DNA of 64,000 nt from Kappaphycus alvarezii (GCA_002205965.3 NADL03000063.1:248001-312000), one strand, 5' to 3'; counted from the stretch's first letter, positions 37,042-48,165 are shown. A program made the numbers and translations. Notes: generated by a model from the letters alone, not told the origin.

Positions 37042-38640
37042 CTACCGACACGGTTTTATTTTTTGCCCTGGGCCCTCAAACAAATCCTTGTACATGTCCA
37101 CACACTGACCTCCGTCGACCTCCTTATCCCCGCCAACTTTCCATGTAAAGCCACCGCGCTGCCTCGGTCTAAGTCTCATCATGCTGGCCTGCTTGACCTT
37201 ATCTGGGTCGAATTTCTGCTGCATATCCTGCGTCTGCGGGTACGTGATCGCGAGTCTCTCCCAAACGGCGCCAAAAGCAGCGTATGAAACGCAAATCCAA
37301 TTGGGGCTCGAACAGGAGGCACATAATTACCCTGCAGTCGGGCAAGTTGCAATCGCTCTGTTGCATCCTCTCGCATGTGCGTGACTAACTCATGGCGCTC
37401 ATTGTCAAACCTCCATCCTCCCAAAGTTGATCGCAACGACTCTGCGTTTTCCACAAAGTAGTCCTCTGCCTCCTTCACTGCGCCTCTTACATTCTTCTCA
37501 CCTGATCATTGATTCGAATTCTGGCCAACTTTCCACGAAACACCTGATACGCGACCTCCCTCAGCTTTTGAACTTGTTTCACAAACAGTAGGTAGCAATC
37601 CGAAAGCATCAAATTCCGCAGCTCATCTTTCTTCCTTGAAAACGCGCGGCTTTCACGATGAATGGCGGCATCCTTTTCAAACACTTTCAAAGTTTCCTCG
37701 ATGAGCTTGTCACACTCTTTGCCGAAAATCCTAATGATCCTCCCTCCCAACGTACTTTTCCATTGTCTAGCAGTATTCCGATATTCCTCCAAGACGGCCT
37801 GCATGACTACATTGCAACCAAAACTCCCCTCAGTTCGCCATCCTCAGGCAGATTTTTCTCGTCCTGACCAGCGAAAACCCTGTCAATCCTCTCGACGGTC
37901 TGCACAAGTCCCTGGACCGTCATGCCTGCATCGACATACTCCTTACTGCTTTCCTTGAGTACGTCACCAAGATCTGTCAACCCCTTGTCATATCCTCGGG
38001 ATCTACTCGTTCGCTGGTATACAAGCCAGACGCACATCAAACAAATCTCCAAACGCACTACCCGCCATCCCAGACGGCAAATCAAACTTGTCATACAAAC
38101 CTTCCAAATAGGCCATGACAAAGCCATTGACTTGCGCCTCCTCTACCTGGCTACTCTCAAACTCATTCACCACGACAATGATCAAACGCTTCTGCGGCAA
38201 GACACCAACAACGCCATCGACCCTCCACGATAAACTGCCTCCAATCCCTCCATAACATTCCTCAACGCACTAGACGCGGACACAACAACTCATTCTGCCT
38301 GACACACACGACAAACATTCCTGCCAATCCGACAGCAGTGCCCAACGCCGCATGAACCTTACCCACACTCGAGCGATCCAAAGTGTCCAAGCCTTCCAAC
38401 ACCAGCACCAACGGACCTGCGGATTGCGCCCCAGCGAGCAATAAGCATGAGGATGGGACGGGTTTGGATTTGCTTACTCGGAAGATCGAGTGTCGGGGGC
38501 GCGATTTCAAGGTGCATGATTCGATTGGCGAGATGCGTGGCTCGACTATTGAGAGGGCCGATTACGGCGATGACGGCGGCGCCATCGCCGGCGGTGGTGG
38601 CGGCGGTATGGAGACCATGGATGGAAGATGAGGCTGCCAT
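37042..38640 (-). CDS. RHD3/SEY1-like (GB1/RHD3 dynamin superfamily) protein, degenerate GTPase motifs, frame-broken
   Basis: RHD3/SEY1/atlastin proteins are ER-membrane GTPases that fuse tubules. Minus-strand pieces from ATG 38640: AAVIAVIGPLNSRATHLANR (P-loop position, normally GPQSSGKSTLLN, but with no GKS/T); IQTRPILMLIA (switch-I threonine region); LVLVLEGLDTLDRSSVGKV (position of the family DxEGTDGRER, first Asp replaced); ALGTAVGLAGMFVVCVRQNE; LRNVMEGL; and KRLIIVVVNEF (position of the LLFVIRD guanine motif). The helical middle region follows at 38.0-37.2 kb (DRVFAGQDEKNLPED, VLEEYRNTARQWKSTL), ending about 37042 with DKVKQASMMRLRPRQRGG. No C-terminal transmembrane hairpin was found. 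The order of blocks supports the family. Loss of P-loop and DxxG suggests a pseudo-GTPase or a decaying gene. At least four frame changes are present. Confidence 0.4.
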
Positions 38641-39951
38641 GTGTGAATGGAAAGGGTTGACGGGATGGGGAGGGTGAGTGGTGATGGGATGGGTTACTCA
38701 ACGCGGGTGGAATATGGATAGGGGGAGATGGAGAGGGAGGGGTGGGTAAGGAAGTGGGAGTGGTTTGGGTGCCGTTCCAGGCGTTTGGAAGGATGTTGAT
38801 GGGATTTAAGCAGAGGAGGAATAGGCGAAGGTCGCAGTACCGGCCGATGAGCTCACCGCAAGGGGTTGGGCGGTTGTGGGCAAGAGGTACAGTACAATAG
38901 ACTCCAATGCACAATCTCCCGGTCGACGTGGGCGTCCTTGCATTTTGAATGTACCAAGAAAGGGGTTTCGGAAATGGCTCAAATTATACAAGTTTTTGGA
39001 TATCCCTAAATTTTTCAAAGTTTTACGATTACGCTTGGCCATTACCAAACTTGGGAGGGATTCGCCCAGGGTTGTTGATCCAGCAAATATTTTGGGTTTT
39101 CAATTAAAATAATTGAGGATCACACACCTTGCCATTGAACTGTAAAACAGCAGACCATCCACGCTTCAAGCCTTCAAGCATTGACCAAAAAGTCATCAAG
39201 CTCACAAATCTGCATTCTAATTGGATCACAGATCCACTTCGGGAATATCTACAGGTAACCTCAACAAATCCTACAATTGAATAGCGTTTACGGAGCAACG
39301 ATTTTCGCTTTAGCGGCGTTCGCAAGGAAAAGTAGTACACTTGTACGCTGAAACCAGTGAAGTGCTGTCTCTCCGTATCATTACAGTATTCGGTTTGTGC
39401 GGACTGTCTGCGAAATAAATAGCCACCGCGGCACTCACATACAGAGCATGTCCCTGATGTGCGTTACAGATCTTTTTTTATAGCGACACTCTACATTGGC
39501 AGTGACCTCCAGTGCGTCTTCTTTGCTTGCTGGTCTCCCTCTACAGTACTGTACATGTACATGTACAGTACGGTACTGTGCTTGCAAGTAGAGTGAAGTG
39601 CCATCATCGCCATCATCGCCTGCCCAACAATTCACATTTCATGCAAACTACCACAAATGTTGACTGGATATCAATCAGCATCTCTCTTACAGTAAAATAA
39701 TCCCTCGCGTTCGCCTTTATGCACAATTGACTTTTAATTTACAGCAGCTTAGCTGTAAGTCTTGCCGATCTACGGTGGCGAATGGGTGCCTCCTGTATGT
39801 CAAGCAGGTCCAATACATTTACTGTTAGGTCTCAACTCGTACGTGTCATGTACAGTAGCTAGCCACGATTAATACGTATCATATACGTGTACTGTCGGCA
39901 GAATGCTTCAAAGCATACAGTAGCCTACCAACAGTAACCTCCACACGTATC
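38641..39951. other. intergenic with GA-rich stretch and TACAGTAC palindrome
   Basis: 38.64-38.85 kb is purine-rich on the plus strand (the upstream side of the minus-strand RHD3-like gene). 39.1-39.95 kb is AT-richer with scattered TACAGTA motifs. A perfect 26-bp palindrome lies at 39546-39571. No gene seen. Confidence 0.4.
39546..39571. repeat. perfect 26-bp palindrome
   Basis: The half-site GTACTGTACATGT (39546-39558) is followed directly by its reverse complement (to 39571). It is made of TGTACA/TACAGTAC units that recur across the window. Confidence 0.9.
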
Positions 39952-40136
39952 TTAGGCCCTTTCTACACAGGGACTGGACAAAACAAAATTTGTCCAAAAA
40001 ACCCACTATATTGGGAATTCCCCACTTTTTGGGAAAGTACGCCCGCTGTCGACAAAGACATTTGTTCCCAAGAAGTTGGGGTCGCAAAGAAGGCGACCCT
40101 TAGGAAAGGACAGGGTCAACCCACTTTTTCGCGGGA

Positions 40137-41455
40137 ATGAGAGATCATTCTTCATCGTTGCGAAGCAAGCTCGCGACTGCCATTGAAGCCATAGTTCCAT
40201 TAGTTGCCGACGAAGATGATACCACAATGGCTGCAATTGCCGCACAACAATCCGATGCAGCCGTTCCAATTTTGCTGAAGTCCGATGGGCGCAGCGGAAC
40301 TCCTGGTCGCGCTTGGAGCCGTAAAAGAAACTTGACATCGTGGCTCACGAGCTATGGGCTGTCCCCTAATTTCCGTGATTCGTCATCCTGGCGCAGCCTA
40401 ATTCCGTGTTTCTCACACCATGTTTATGCAACTATGCAACGCCCTTCGTCCCTATTTGGAGCGAGCACCGACGAACTACAGACAACCGTTAAGCTCAGAG
40501 CTGAGAACTGCTGCTTTTCTCATGTACGCAGGGGGGCGACTTGTGAAAAGACAGCCTGCCAGCTTGGCATTGGTGCCAGCTCAGTATGCACTGCTGTGCG
40601 GGAGGCTTCCGTTGGTATTTGTGACATATTTAGTCATGAACTACAGTTCCCGCAAGCGAAGAAGATGTAGCGAAGGTCATGCGTGGTTTCGAGGGAATGC
40701 TTCGTACTGCGTCGGAGCAATCGATGGGACGCATGTGAAGTGGCTTTCGTGCCCAAACGAGCAGTACTATGAGTACAGATGTTACAAGGGGTATCCAAGT
40801 GTGGTCATCTTTGCTGTAGCTACCTCTAAACGGAAGTTTATTTACGCAGACATCGGTCGACCGGGCGTTCTCGGTGACTCCACAATATTTTCCCGCTCGT
40901 CATTGAAACGGAACATAGACAAAGGTGTGTGGCTTGGAAATGCAATACCGAGTTTGACAATTTCTGAAGTTGATGTAAGGCCATACTTGATTGGGGATTG
41001 TGCCTTTTCCCTCGACCCATGATGAAGACATCCTCACAAAGGGAACAGGGAGTTAATCTATACTGAAAACGTGGGACTCTATTGCCAGTCAGACGAGGAA
41101 ACCAATCGAGTGCGCATTCGGAATGTTGAAGAATAGGTTCCACGCCCTTAAAGAAGGAATACGCCTTCACCATGAGGACGACATTTCAAGGTTTTGCCTG
41201 GCTTGTATGATTATACACAACATGGGGATCGATGAAGGGATTTTGAAGACTCATTCCTACCTCAAGATGAAGAAGTTGACGATGAAATTATTTCTACAGA
41301 GAGTAACGCAGGTAAGCGTCAAAGGGATGCCCTACTTTATTACGTCATCAACAAGTTATCAGAGAACGAGAATACTGTCTAAAGCTTATCGACCAGACGT
41401 TCCAGCACATTGCGCAATTTGGCCTTCTCGACGTTTCCCTTCTGAATCTCGCTAA
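40137..41455 (+). pseudogene. PIF/Harbinger transposase (HARBI1-like DDE_Tnp_4), frame-broken
   Basis: The N-terminal frame from 40137 is followed by a helix-turn-helix-like stretch (TACQLGIGASSVCTAVREAS, near 40550). The catalytic part in another frame is CVGAIDGTHVKW (first Asp), FIYADIGRPGVLGDSTIF (second Asp in GDS), and YLIGDCAF (near 41.0 kb). After a further frame change comes PIECAFGMLKNRFHALKEGI (catalytic Glu, near 41105). A C-terminal helix with ISRFCLACMIIHNM completes the family pattern. All three acidic residues survive. There are at least three frame changes (about 40.4, 40.65 and 41.03 kb), so it cannot be translated as it stands. Confidence 0.88.
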
Positions 41456-42286
41456 TAAGCTGGGAATGACGTTCTCCTGAGATTGAATAAAGGATTCTAT
41501 CAGAGCCGTATGACTGAGTTTAACACGCTTCCGGGAACTGGAGAGCGGAGCGTCACTGATGAGGCTAGCGTCCTCCGTGGACAGCACGGCGGGAGGGTCG
41601 TGGCGCGCTTTGCTTTTTCTAATTCGTGCATCCTTTCGAAAAACTCAGGAGTGTTGAAAAGACCATCATCGTCCGCGTCCCGTCCTGACTCGGAGAGCTT
41701 GGCGACAAAAGCGGTGTACTCCTGTTTGATTCTTGTGAACTTCTTCTCATGCCTTGGCAGACCGGTTTATTCCGTGCTCCGCTTCAGCTAACATGGTAGC
41801 CTCAGCAAAGACGTCCTTTAAGGACTTTTTCTGCTTCTTCCGGTCACCGTACCCAGCTTTTGCCATCATGTCAAACAGAATGTTGACAGTATCATTGTCG
41901 TAATGTGCAGTGTCTTTAGGCGTCTTTGTTACTGGATCCGAACAAATGTCTTGGACGATGCAGGCGGCCTCGTCGTTGATTTCGGTTGGGGAAACAAGAA
42001 CTTCTGATGCGGAATTGTAGTGCGTATGTGCTCTGGGAGGACTTCCAGTAATCCTAGAGCTATCAACAGCATCGCGTTGTGTGAGTTCTTCCGCCATGAT
42101 TGTTTGGTTCTGGATTGCGGAGTTTTTCGTTGTTGAAGCGGTGTCGATAGAAGCTATGTAGGGGAATAAGTATCTATTCACGTGATAAACATTCCTTGGA
42201 GCCGAAATGGCGGCACCGTCTAGTGTTTGTGAGGGTTTGGGTTTGGTTGCCATTTGGCGGCAAGCCCTTTCTATGGCATGTCCCAA
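41348..42286 (-). pseudogene. PIF/Harbinger Myb/SANT-like accessory protein
   Basis: The minus-strand frame 42286-41747 contains NILFDMMAKAGYGDRKKQKK, then KKSLKDVFAEATMLAEAEHG. In the neighbouring frame it continues RHEKKFTRIKQEYTAFVAKL and FERMHELEKAKRATT, and then 41587-41348 has SRKRVKLSHTALIESFIQSQ. The pattern of a charged three-helix domain plus a downstream helical region, encoded opposite the transposase inside the same terminal repeats, is that of the second Harbinger ORF. That protein imports the transposase into the nucleus and helps it bind the ends (family knowledge). One or two frame changes. Confidence 0.65.
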
Positions 42287-42449
42287 GGGATTTCACACCA
42301 AAAGGAAGACAGGATATTGTCCACAGCGAATGCAGAAAATGTCCAAGGACAGTTTGGCACATCACCGTGTCCATTTCTGCAATTGGGTAAAATCCGGTGT
42401 ATAAAAGGCCTTAGTCACCATTTCGTAGCCCTCCAGAGACTACATTATA

Positions 42450-43966
42450 CAGTACACGGTGCACGAAATGTTTTACAGCACCCTTGTTTTAAACAAGATT
42501 TCAATAAATATGGCTTGGACTGAACTGAAACTTGCCGGACATCAGCTTCTCTACCTAGCATATCAAGGGGCGAAATTTCACATCAATCCCACAATTTTGT
42601 CCTACAAAATATTGAAAACGGCTACCAGGAGGTAAACCGATAATAAAACAGCAGCCCTTTCTTTTACAATTAAGAGAACGTAATACCTTTCAATGGTCAT
42701 TTTTCCGTCCTTGGACCGCAATAAAATCCCAGCATCGCTTTTCAATACCTCTCAACAGTGCTTAAAGACATGAACACTCCTCAATAATTGCGGCCTCAAG
42801 CCCCAATAAGTCTCAAACTGTTGTAAATTGCGATAAACTGCTCGCGCTAGATTCCCCATATTTTTTATATGTTGTTTAGATCGGGCCTTTTCGCTGGCCA
42901 CTGCAACAACGAGATAATTTCATATTTAAACCATTCTTCTGTGAAGCGGGCAGTATGAATAGAAGCATTGCCTTGTTGAAACAATTATCCAAACTGGTGA
43001 GAAATGCTTGTAGACGAAATTAAAAAACTTCAGAGTATTTTTATTCTTCGTTGCATTCGGTATGCTTCAAAAAATGGCAATTTTAGTGCATTCCTCCTCT
43101 AAAAACGCCCTCAAACCATCAGTGATCCACCCTGTGCTGATGAATGAATAAAGTAGTTTTCTTCCTCTGTAAGTCATGCCTGTAACACTAGGGGACATCT
43201 GATCCGTCCAGATTAAGTTTATTCACCAAACAAAACGAATTTGCCTCAATCACGCATCATTTGAGCCGCCGTGTTGCGCGCCCAGCTGAGGCGCTCTGAG
43301 ATGTACCTTGAGGCCAAAAAGGAGCTTCTTAACCTTTCAATAGTCCAAATGGACACTTCCAGAGAGTATTTTCTGCGTTTGGAGCTTTCAAATGGGCAAT
43401 AAGAGCTCTGTTTGCAATTGACTGACGGATTGCAGCTTTTGAGAATTCCTGGTGCAGTCTCCAGGTGACCTTTCTGTTCATTTTCGCCTTTTATCTTCTC
43501 TTTTTCCATTCTTTGTAGGTCTTTGGTGACTGTAAAAACGTCGTGACTGCCTTGAAAGATTTTTTGAGGCCTGTGGCGATTTCACAGAGAGATAAATTTC
43601 TGTTCACGCCAGGCCAGAGCTTTACACTGTTGAAATTCAGTCAGGCGCGGTCCTCGAGGCATCTGAATTGATTGAAGACGCAGACTGTCACTGCTATGGA
43701 CTTCTGGAGGACAGGAGATGCAAATGGGTGCCTGAAAATATCGGGAATGGCTTTCTTATCTGTTATGTTCTTTAAGCGGGGCACCCCCAGGGGCCGTTTT
43801 CAATATTTGTTAAGATAAAATTATTGGATTGATGTGCAATTTTGCTTTTTCATATAAAAGGCAGAGAAACTGATGTCCGCCAAAGTTTCACTTCAATCTA
43901 AGCCATATTTATTGAATTATTGTTTAAAATAGGGGGTGCTCTAAAAGCGTTTCGTGCGCTGTACTG
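42450..43966 (-). mobile_element. Tc1/mariner element (1,517 bp) with about 100-bp terminal inverted repeats
   Basis: The element starts CAGTACACGGTGCACGAAAT at 42450 after a TA (42448-42449). It ends with the reverse complement of CAGTACAGCGCACGAAACG at 43966 before a TA (43967-43968). The inverted repeats run inward about 100 bases with a few gaps. Both include TTCAATAAATATGGCTT and CGGACATCAG(C/T)TTCTCT. TA duplication, CAGT-type ends and the transposase remnant inside identify it. It begins only 36 bases after the Harbinger element ends. Confidence 0.92.
42700..43520 (-). pseudogene. mariner transposase remnant (DD34E type)
   Basis: Minus-strand pieces: ERLSWARNTAAQMMRD, LNLDGSDVP followed by YRHDLQRKK (family NLDGPDG ... 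YWHDLR, first Asp, near 43.2-43.15 kb). Later come QQGNASIHTARFTEEWFKYE and ISLLQWPAKRPDLNNI (family Q-x-NASIHxA ... WPAxSPDLNPIE, near 42.99-42.87 kb). The DLN-x-I stretch ends in a stop where the catalytic Glu would be. Stops and frame changes throughout; inactive. Confidence 0.85.
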
Positions 43967-44081
43967 TACCATAGAGTGCCCCTGATCTGTTATCCGAGAC
44001 CAGGCAAGCATCAGTGATTATGTGGCAGGCATTAGTGATTTTGTGGCAAGCATACTGATCCGTGCTCCGATATTTCAAGTT

Positions 44082-44856
44082 TGTGGTATAATGGGGTTGG
44101 ACAGGCCTTTTATCTTCTACCTCATAAAAAGGCCATACGGTACCAAATTTTTGGCGTTTTTTGGTTCTATTTCCCTGGCTGACCGAAGTGGGTACCCGTG
44201 CCCCACTTTCACAGGTCATCCACCCCATTACACCGGTTACACATGTACTGTAGGTGTACTATGGTACAATGGCCATCAAAGACTTTCGTACTTTCCGCAC
44301 AGCCTACACTAAGGACATAAGTCACCTCATTACAGTGGGTCTTCCCTATCATCTACTGTCAACTGGTTATGGAGATCATTAAGTACCTCGCTCGCCCGAC
44401 CAATCGCTGGCCGACTAACAACAGCCGCCACCATCCCGAGCCGAAAGGAGGCCAAATTACTCATAAGCGTCAAATATTGCCACGCTGACATGGGCTACAT
44501 ACAAACAATCGTCAATACCGGCCGCCTTTTTCCCGTTTTCCGTTATTTAGCCAAGTAGTTTCCTGTAGTCTAACTTCCTACTTATTCTTTCGTACCCGGC
44601 CCACACCCAGTGTCACGGGTAGGCGAGTTGCCCCCTAAACTTGGGCCGTTTCGGTAATCGATCTTCGTTTCCTCAAGCACTACTCTTCTCTCGCCGACCT
44701 CACTACCTACGCATACCCATCTTGTTTTCTTCTTTTGTTCTCCCTTTATTATTCCCCAAATTGACCGAGACAGTATTCAGAGCTCTTTCTGGGTATACTG
44801 CAAGGTACGTGTGCTTCGAACATCTACGTAGAAGTGGCCAACCCCACACTATTACA
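44082..44856 (+). repeat. 5' LTR of the gypsy element
   Basis: 775 bp, TG...CA ended, nearly identical along its length to 61204-61982. It holds the shared stretches ATGTACTGTAGGTGTACTAT and GCGAGTTGCCCCCTAAACTT. Confidence 0.95.
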
Positions 44857-44857
44857 T

Positions 44858-44872
44858 TGGTCTCCCGACCTA
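44858..44872 (+). other. primer-binding site
   Basis: Immediately after the 5' LTR and one T, the sequence TGGTCTCCCGACC starts with the TGG complementary to a tRNA CCA end. The tRNA species is not identified. Confidence 0.5.
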
Positions 44873-45105
44873 GAAGAGCTCAAGATAGACCACTGTCCGC
44901 TTCTTGACACTGCTTGTGTTATCGAGAAAGACTTTTCTGGAGGTGAGTTTCGTCGAATTTGGTTGCTCGAGTAACTGAGCTGCTCAAGTGGTTGAGCTCG
45001 AGTGTAGTAACTTCACGTTCCAAATATCAACCAAGGCTCTCTCGCTCAAGACGGTTTCCAAGGACCAGAGTGTTGATTCAAGTAACCTATTCAACTGCTG
45101 GGACG

Positions 45106-48100
45106 ATGTCAACACCCTCTTCACCAGCCAACCTACTCTTGGACTTGTCATCCGAGCGAGAGGAGGTTTTTCAACCTCCACCTCCGGAGAAAACAGAAAC
45201 CTCACTTCCGATCGCACTGGCACCCGTAGGTGGACATTCTCTGGTTACCTCCGGGGGTCCCCCTTCACCGGTTGAGGTCCGGACTGGGCAGCCCCTGAGA
45301 TCACCTTCTCCGGCAGAGGTTCGAGATGGTCAGTCTCACGGCGCAACCCAGAGTTCCAGTAGATTCCAGCCAAACGACGAGTTTGTAACGGTAGGCTTTA
45401 TGAGAGAAGTTCTCGATGGATTGGCTCGGGAGCGTATAACGTCCCAGACTGCCATGCAGGAAACATTACGTCTTTCTCTGTCAGCAGAAGTAAGTCAGTC
45501 CGTACAGGTAACGTTGTACGATCAACTGTTTGCGGCCCTAAGTGATAGATTTGATCCTCGCTTGGAGGAACTGAAGGCCAATGAGAAGAAATCCGAAGAA
45601 CAATTCAGACTGAAGGAGTTCATCATAGTTCACTAGGACTCTCTAACCATGAAAATCATGGAACTGAATCGCATCTTGTCCAGCAAACTAGGCCAACGAC
45701 ATCTCGAAGATATAGGCCGTCAATATAACATCCTCAAGGATTATTGGATAGCAGGAGGGACAGCCACGGAAATTTGACAGACGAGGAAGCAGCATACAAC
45801 ACGGCAGTAGGAGACGATCGATTGGTTACAAGGGGTATCGAATTGAGGCCCGCGGTCCCTGGTCTGGCCTCTATGACAACCTTGCAAGAACATTTTTAGC
45901 ATGTCGTGTCTTATAGGGCCTATCGTCTGGTCGATATGCGGTCTAACTTTTCGTTTTCTGAAATTGCTCAGCTGGCTAAAGTGGGCAGTCTATTAGAGCT
46001 TCGTTTCCTTACCTTGAAAACTTCGACGGGAGACATGGCATACAACTTATTTCGTTCCTGCGCAACTTTATAGATGCCTGTGATACCTTGGGCACTCACG
46101 AAGGGGCCCCCGTCCATGTTTTGAGTACTTTCTTGGAAGGGAACGCAAGATGCTTTTTTATGACCAGGTCGGGCGCTGGAGTGAGGCAGCCCTACTCCAA
46201 CCGGAATAGATATGGTGCCTTCATAACGAAATCTTGGCCGAGGGTGGTTCACGCTGTTCTCAAAAGGTATTGTAGCGAAGAATTTCTGGCCACAGCATAT
46301 GATAAAGTCACGAGAATGTGGTGCAACGGTCCTGCAAACCACGGGACGAAACCCACAACCAACGAAAAGGTTACAACAGCCTTGACGACGAGTGGTGAGC
46401 GGACCAACCACGGGGCGTTCGGATTCCTCCTGTCTTCTTTAAGGGACCTTGCGGGTCCCAGTTGCTCAGCAACACACACACACAGGTGTGTTTAGTAGGT
46501 AGAGACTTGTGGACGGCAAAGGTTGCCGTAGTGCAATCGGTGCACTAATGCCGGGTTGTAAGGCCGATCGCCTTTGCGGTCCACGAACGAGTAGCTTGAA
46601 ATAGCCACGGAGGGCAATCTCCCAGATGCTCGGGAAGACTCCTACGGTGTTTTGGCACTAAGCCAACAAAGAGGCGGACTTGTGTCTCTCTAGACACCTC
46701 CTCGTAGCGGATATCGACCCACTCTTGAGGTAATACCACACCTCAACGAGGTAACACGTACCACAGACACGGGTACCTTCTCTACCCGGAGTCGCAACTC
46801 CGCTGCAGAGGCTTCGGAAAAACGGGACGCACCCGTAGACCCGGAAAAAGGGTAACGGTAATAACCGTTAGTAAAGAAAAAGAAAGGCGAAAGCCTTTGT
46901 TGGAATAAGGGGACACTCGTAGAATGGGTGTTTCCGTAAACAAAAGGGGGACCGAGCCGAAAAAGCGTTGCAGTTGACAAAGGAAAGCTTGTTTTCCTTC
47001 GAAAAGGCTCAAACCAGGGTGTGCCACTATCTCCTCGAACTCGGTTACTTTAAAAGTCAGGTGGGTGAGCTCACTTATATAAGCCCACTCGACACAATTA
47101 CAAAAGGTCTCGCGACCTTGTTAGACCAACTAACACTAAAAAGGTGTGTAACACCTACCATACACTGGCACACGTCGTGCCATGCTATCTAGGTTAGGTT
47201 ACACTACAATTACACAATCTACGCTTACATACAAGTGTGCCACCTTGGCAATCACAAAGTCCCTCCCGGACTTAGCGAAAATTCGCTACCACTTCCGGCG
47301 CTAAAGCGCATAGTGCATTGCACTACAGAGAATGCGTCAAAAGGATGGAGAGACGGAAGCGTAGTTTGCCGATATTATCGAAGATGCCGCATTTGTATGT
47401 CCGGATGTCTTCACGGAGCAATCCCTGATTCACAACTTTGTCAAAGGTCTGAATCCAGCCGCTCGTTCAGCTCTGAATGAGAGTGTTATGCAGAAAGCTG
47501 GGTCCGTGGACTTCTCGGTTGTTCGAAGGATGGCCGTGTCAGCTGGAGACACCCATCGTGCCTATGTAATTTCATTATCAAAAGCCAAAAAGAGACCCAG
47601 TGGTGTCTTGGCATTGACAAGGGAAAACGATGACGACTACCCCTGGTAGGACCCTCCGATCGAAACTACAGAATACTCCGTGCTGGCGGCGACGAGCAGT
47701 AAGGGCGATAGAGGATATAATGGTCAACAGAGAAGCGCTAGAGCTGTTGTTATACCAAATTGGAATACAGCGTTAGGTTCTAATGAAGTTGTGAAAGAGC
47801 CACCCGTCCTAAATCCCAACGAGCTTCAGAAGGCCATGTTTATGTTGCAAGGTGATAAGGCCATGCACCGTTGCTGGGGCTGTCGGGAGCATGGCCATGA
47901 TCTGTATGTGTGCCCGTATTTGCCGCTTCCTGTCTGTCTCTATTTCGGGTTTGCAAATTACAACTTCCAGAAAGAAAGACGTGATACAGAAGAAAACGGG
48001 AGTAGTCGGGGATCTGGGTCGTATCGCAGGCAGTTTAGGGCCACGAAAGTCACTATTGCCCATCCACCGGTGCGCTCGCCGACCCAAGATGCTCGGCAAA

Positions 48101-48165
48101 TGAATATGATGTTAGTCGCAGAGGATACCAATTCTGACGTCAAGGAGCAGGGAAAAGGGAATTAG
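45106..48165 (+). pseudogene. gag of the gypsy element (interrupted)
   Basis: The probable start is ATG 45106, with open frame to 45636 (a Pro/Ser-rich N-terminus and ETLRLSLSAEVSQSVQ helix). After stops, the capsid-like region reads SFLRNFIDACDTLGTHEGAP and FLATAYDKVTRM to 46318. The 1,011-bp insert follows. Reading then resumes RMRQKDGETEA ... FADIIEDAAFVCPDVF and FVKGLNPAARSALNE, typical of gypsy gag. A CCHC zinc knuckle (C-WG-C-REHG-H-DLYV-C) lies at 47872-47913, followed by a basic tail to 48165. Stops and frame changes at 45636, 45780 and 47649 show decay. Gag forms the cytoplasmic particle in which reverse transcription takes place. Confidence 0.8.
46317..47327. mobile_element. 1,011-bp hairpin-array element (solo-LTR-like) inserted in gag
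   Basis: The ends are TGTGGTGCAA and TTGCACTACA (imperfect inverted repeats, TG...CA), flanked by a perfect 5-bp duplication GAGAA (46312-46316, 47328-47332). Removing it and one duplication copy rejoins the gag frame. Inside, about 25 short perfect inverted repeats follow one another. Examples: ACGGCAA/TTGCCGT 46513-46529, GTGTCT/AGACAC 46682-46697, TAACGGT/ACCGTTA 46853-46870, AAAGGC-GAAA-GCCTTT 46883-46898, AAGGAAA/TTTCCTT 46980-46999. More follow: AAGGTC/GACCTT 47104-47119, TGGCAC/GTGCCA 47166-47182, AAGTCC/GGACTT 47257-47273, TAGCGAA/TTCGCTA 47273-47288, AGTGCA/TGCACT 47312-47324. A TATA-like CTTATATAAG is at 47074. TG...CA and a 5-bp duplication point to integrase-type insertion, so a solo LTR is my best guess. 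It does not resemble the host element's LTR. Confidence 0.8.

Larger units (their letters stand above)
39955..42410. mobile_element. complete PIF/Harbinger DNA transposon (2,456 bp)
   Basis: The left end GGCCCTTTCTACACAGG (39955-39971) and right end CCGGTGTATAAAAGGCC (42394-42410) are inverted repeats matching at 14 of 17 positions. Both are flanked by TTA (39952-39954 and 42411-42413), the 3-bp duplication typical of PIF/Harbinger. Inside are the two proteins of the superfamily in convergent orientation: DDE transposase (+) and Myb/SANT-like protein (-). Ends, duplication and both genes agree, so the boundaries are firm. Frame breaks in both genes suggest it is no longer active, unless they are sequence errors. 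Confidence 0.93.

Noticed and set aside
40037..40180. Short inverted GGGAATTCCC-type repeats near the left Harbinger end as the true terminal repeat
   Set aside because: The GGCCCTTT ends with TTA duplications on both sides are a better and complete solution.
41747..42286. Minus-strand ORF as an independent host gene
   Set aside because: It lies wholly inside the Harbinger terminal repeats and fits the superfamily's second protein.
46317..47327. Group II intron or CRISPR-like array as explanation for the hairpins
   Set aside because: No domain V/VI pattern, no intron-encoded protein and no repeated identical unit. The exact 5-bp duplication and TG...CA ends point to integrase-type insertion.
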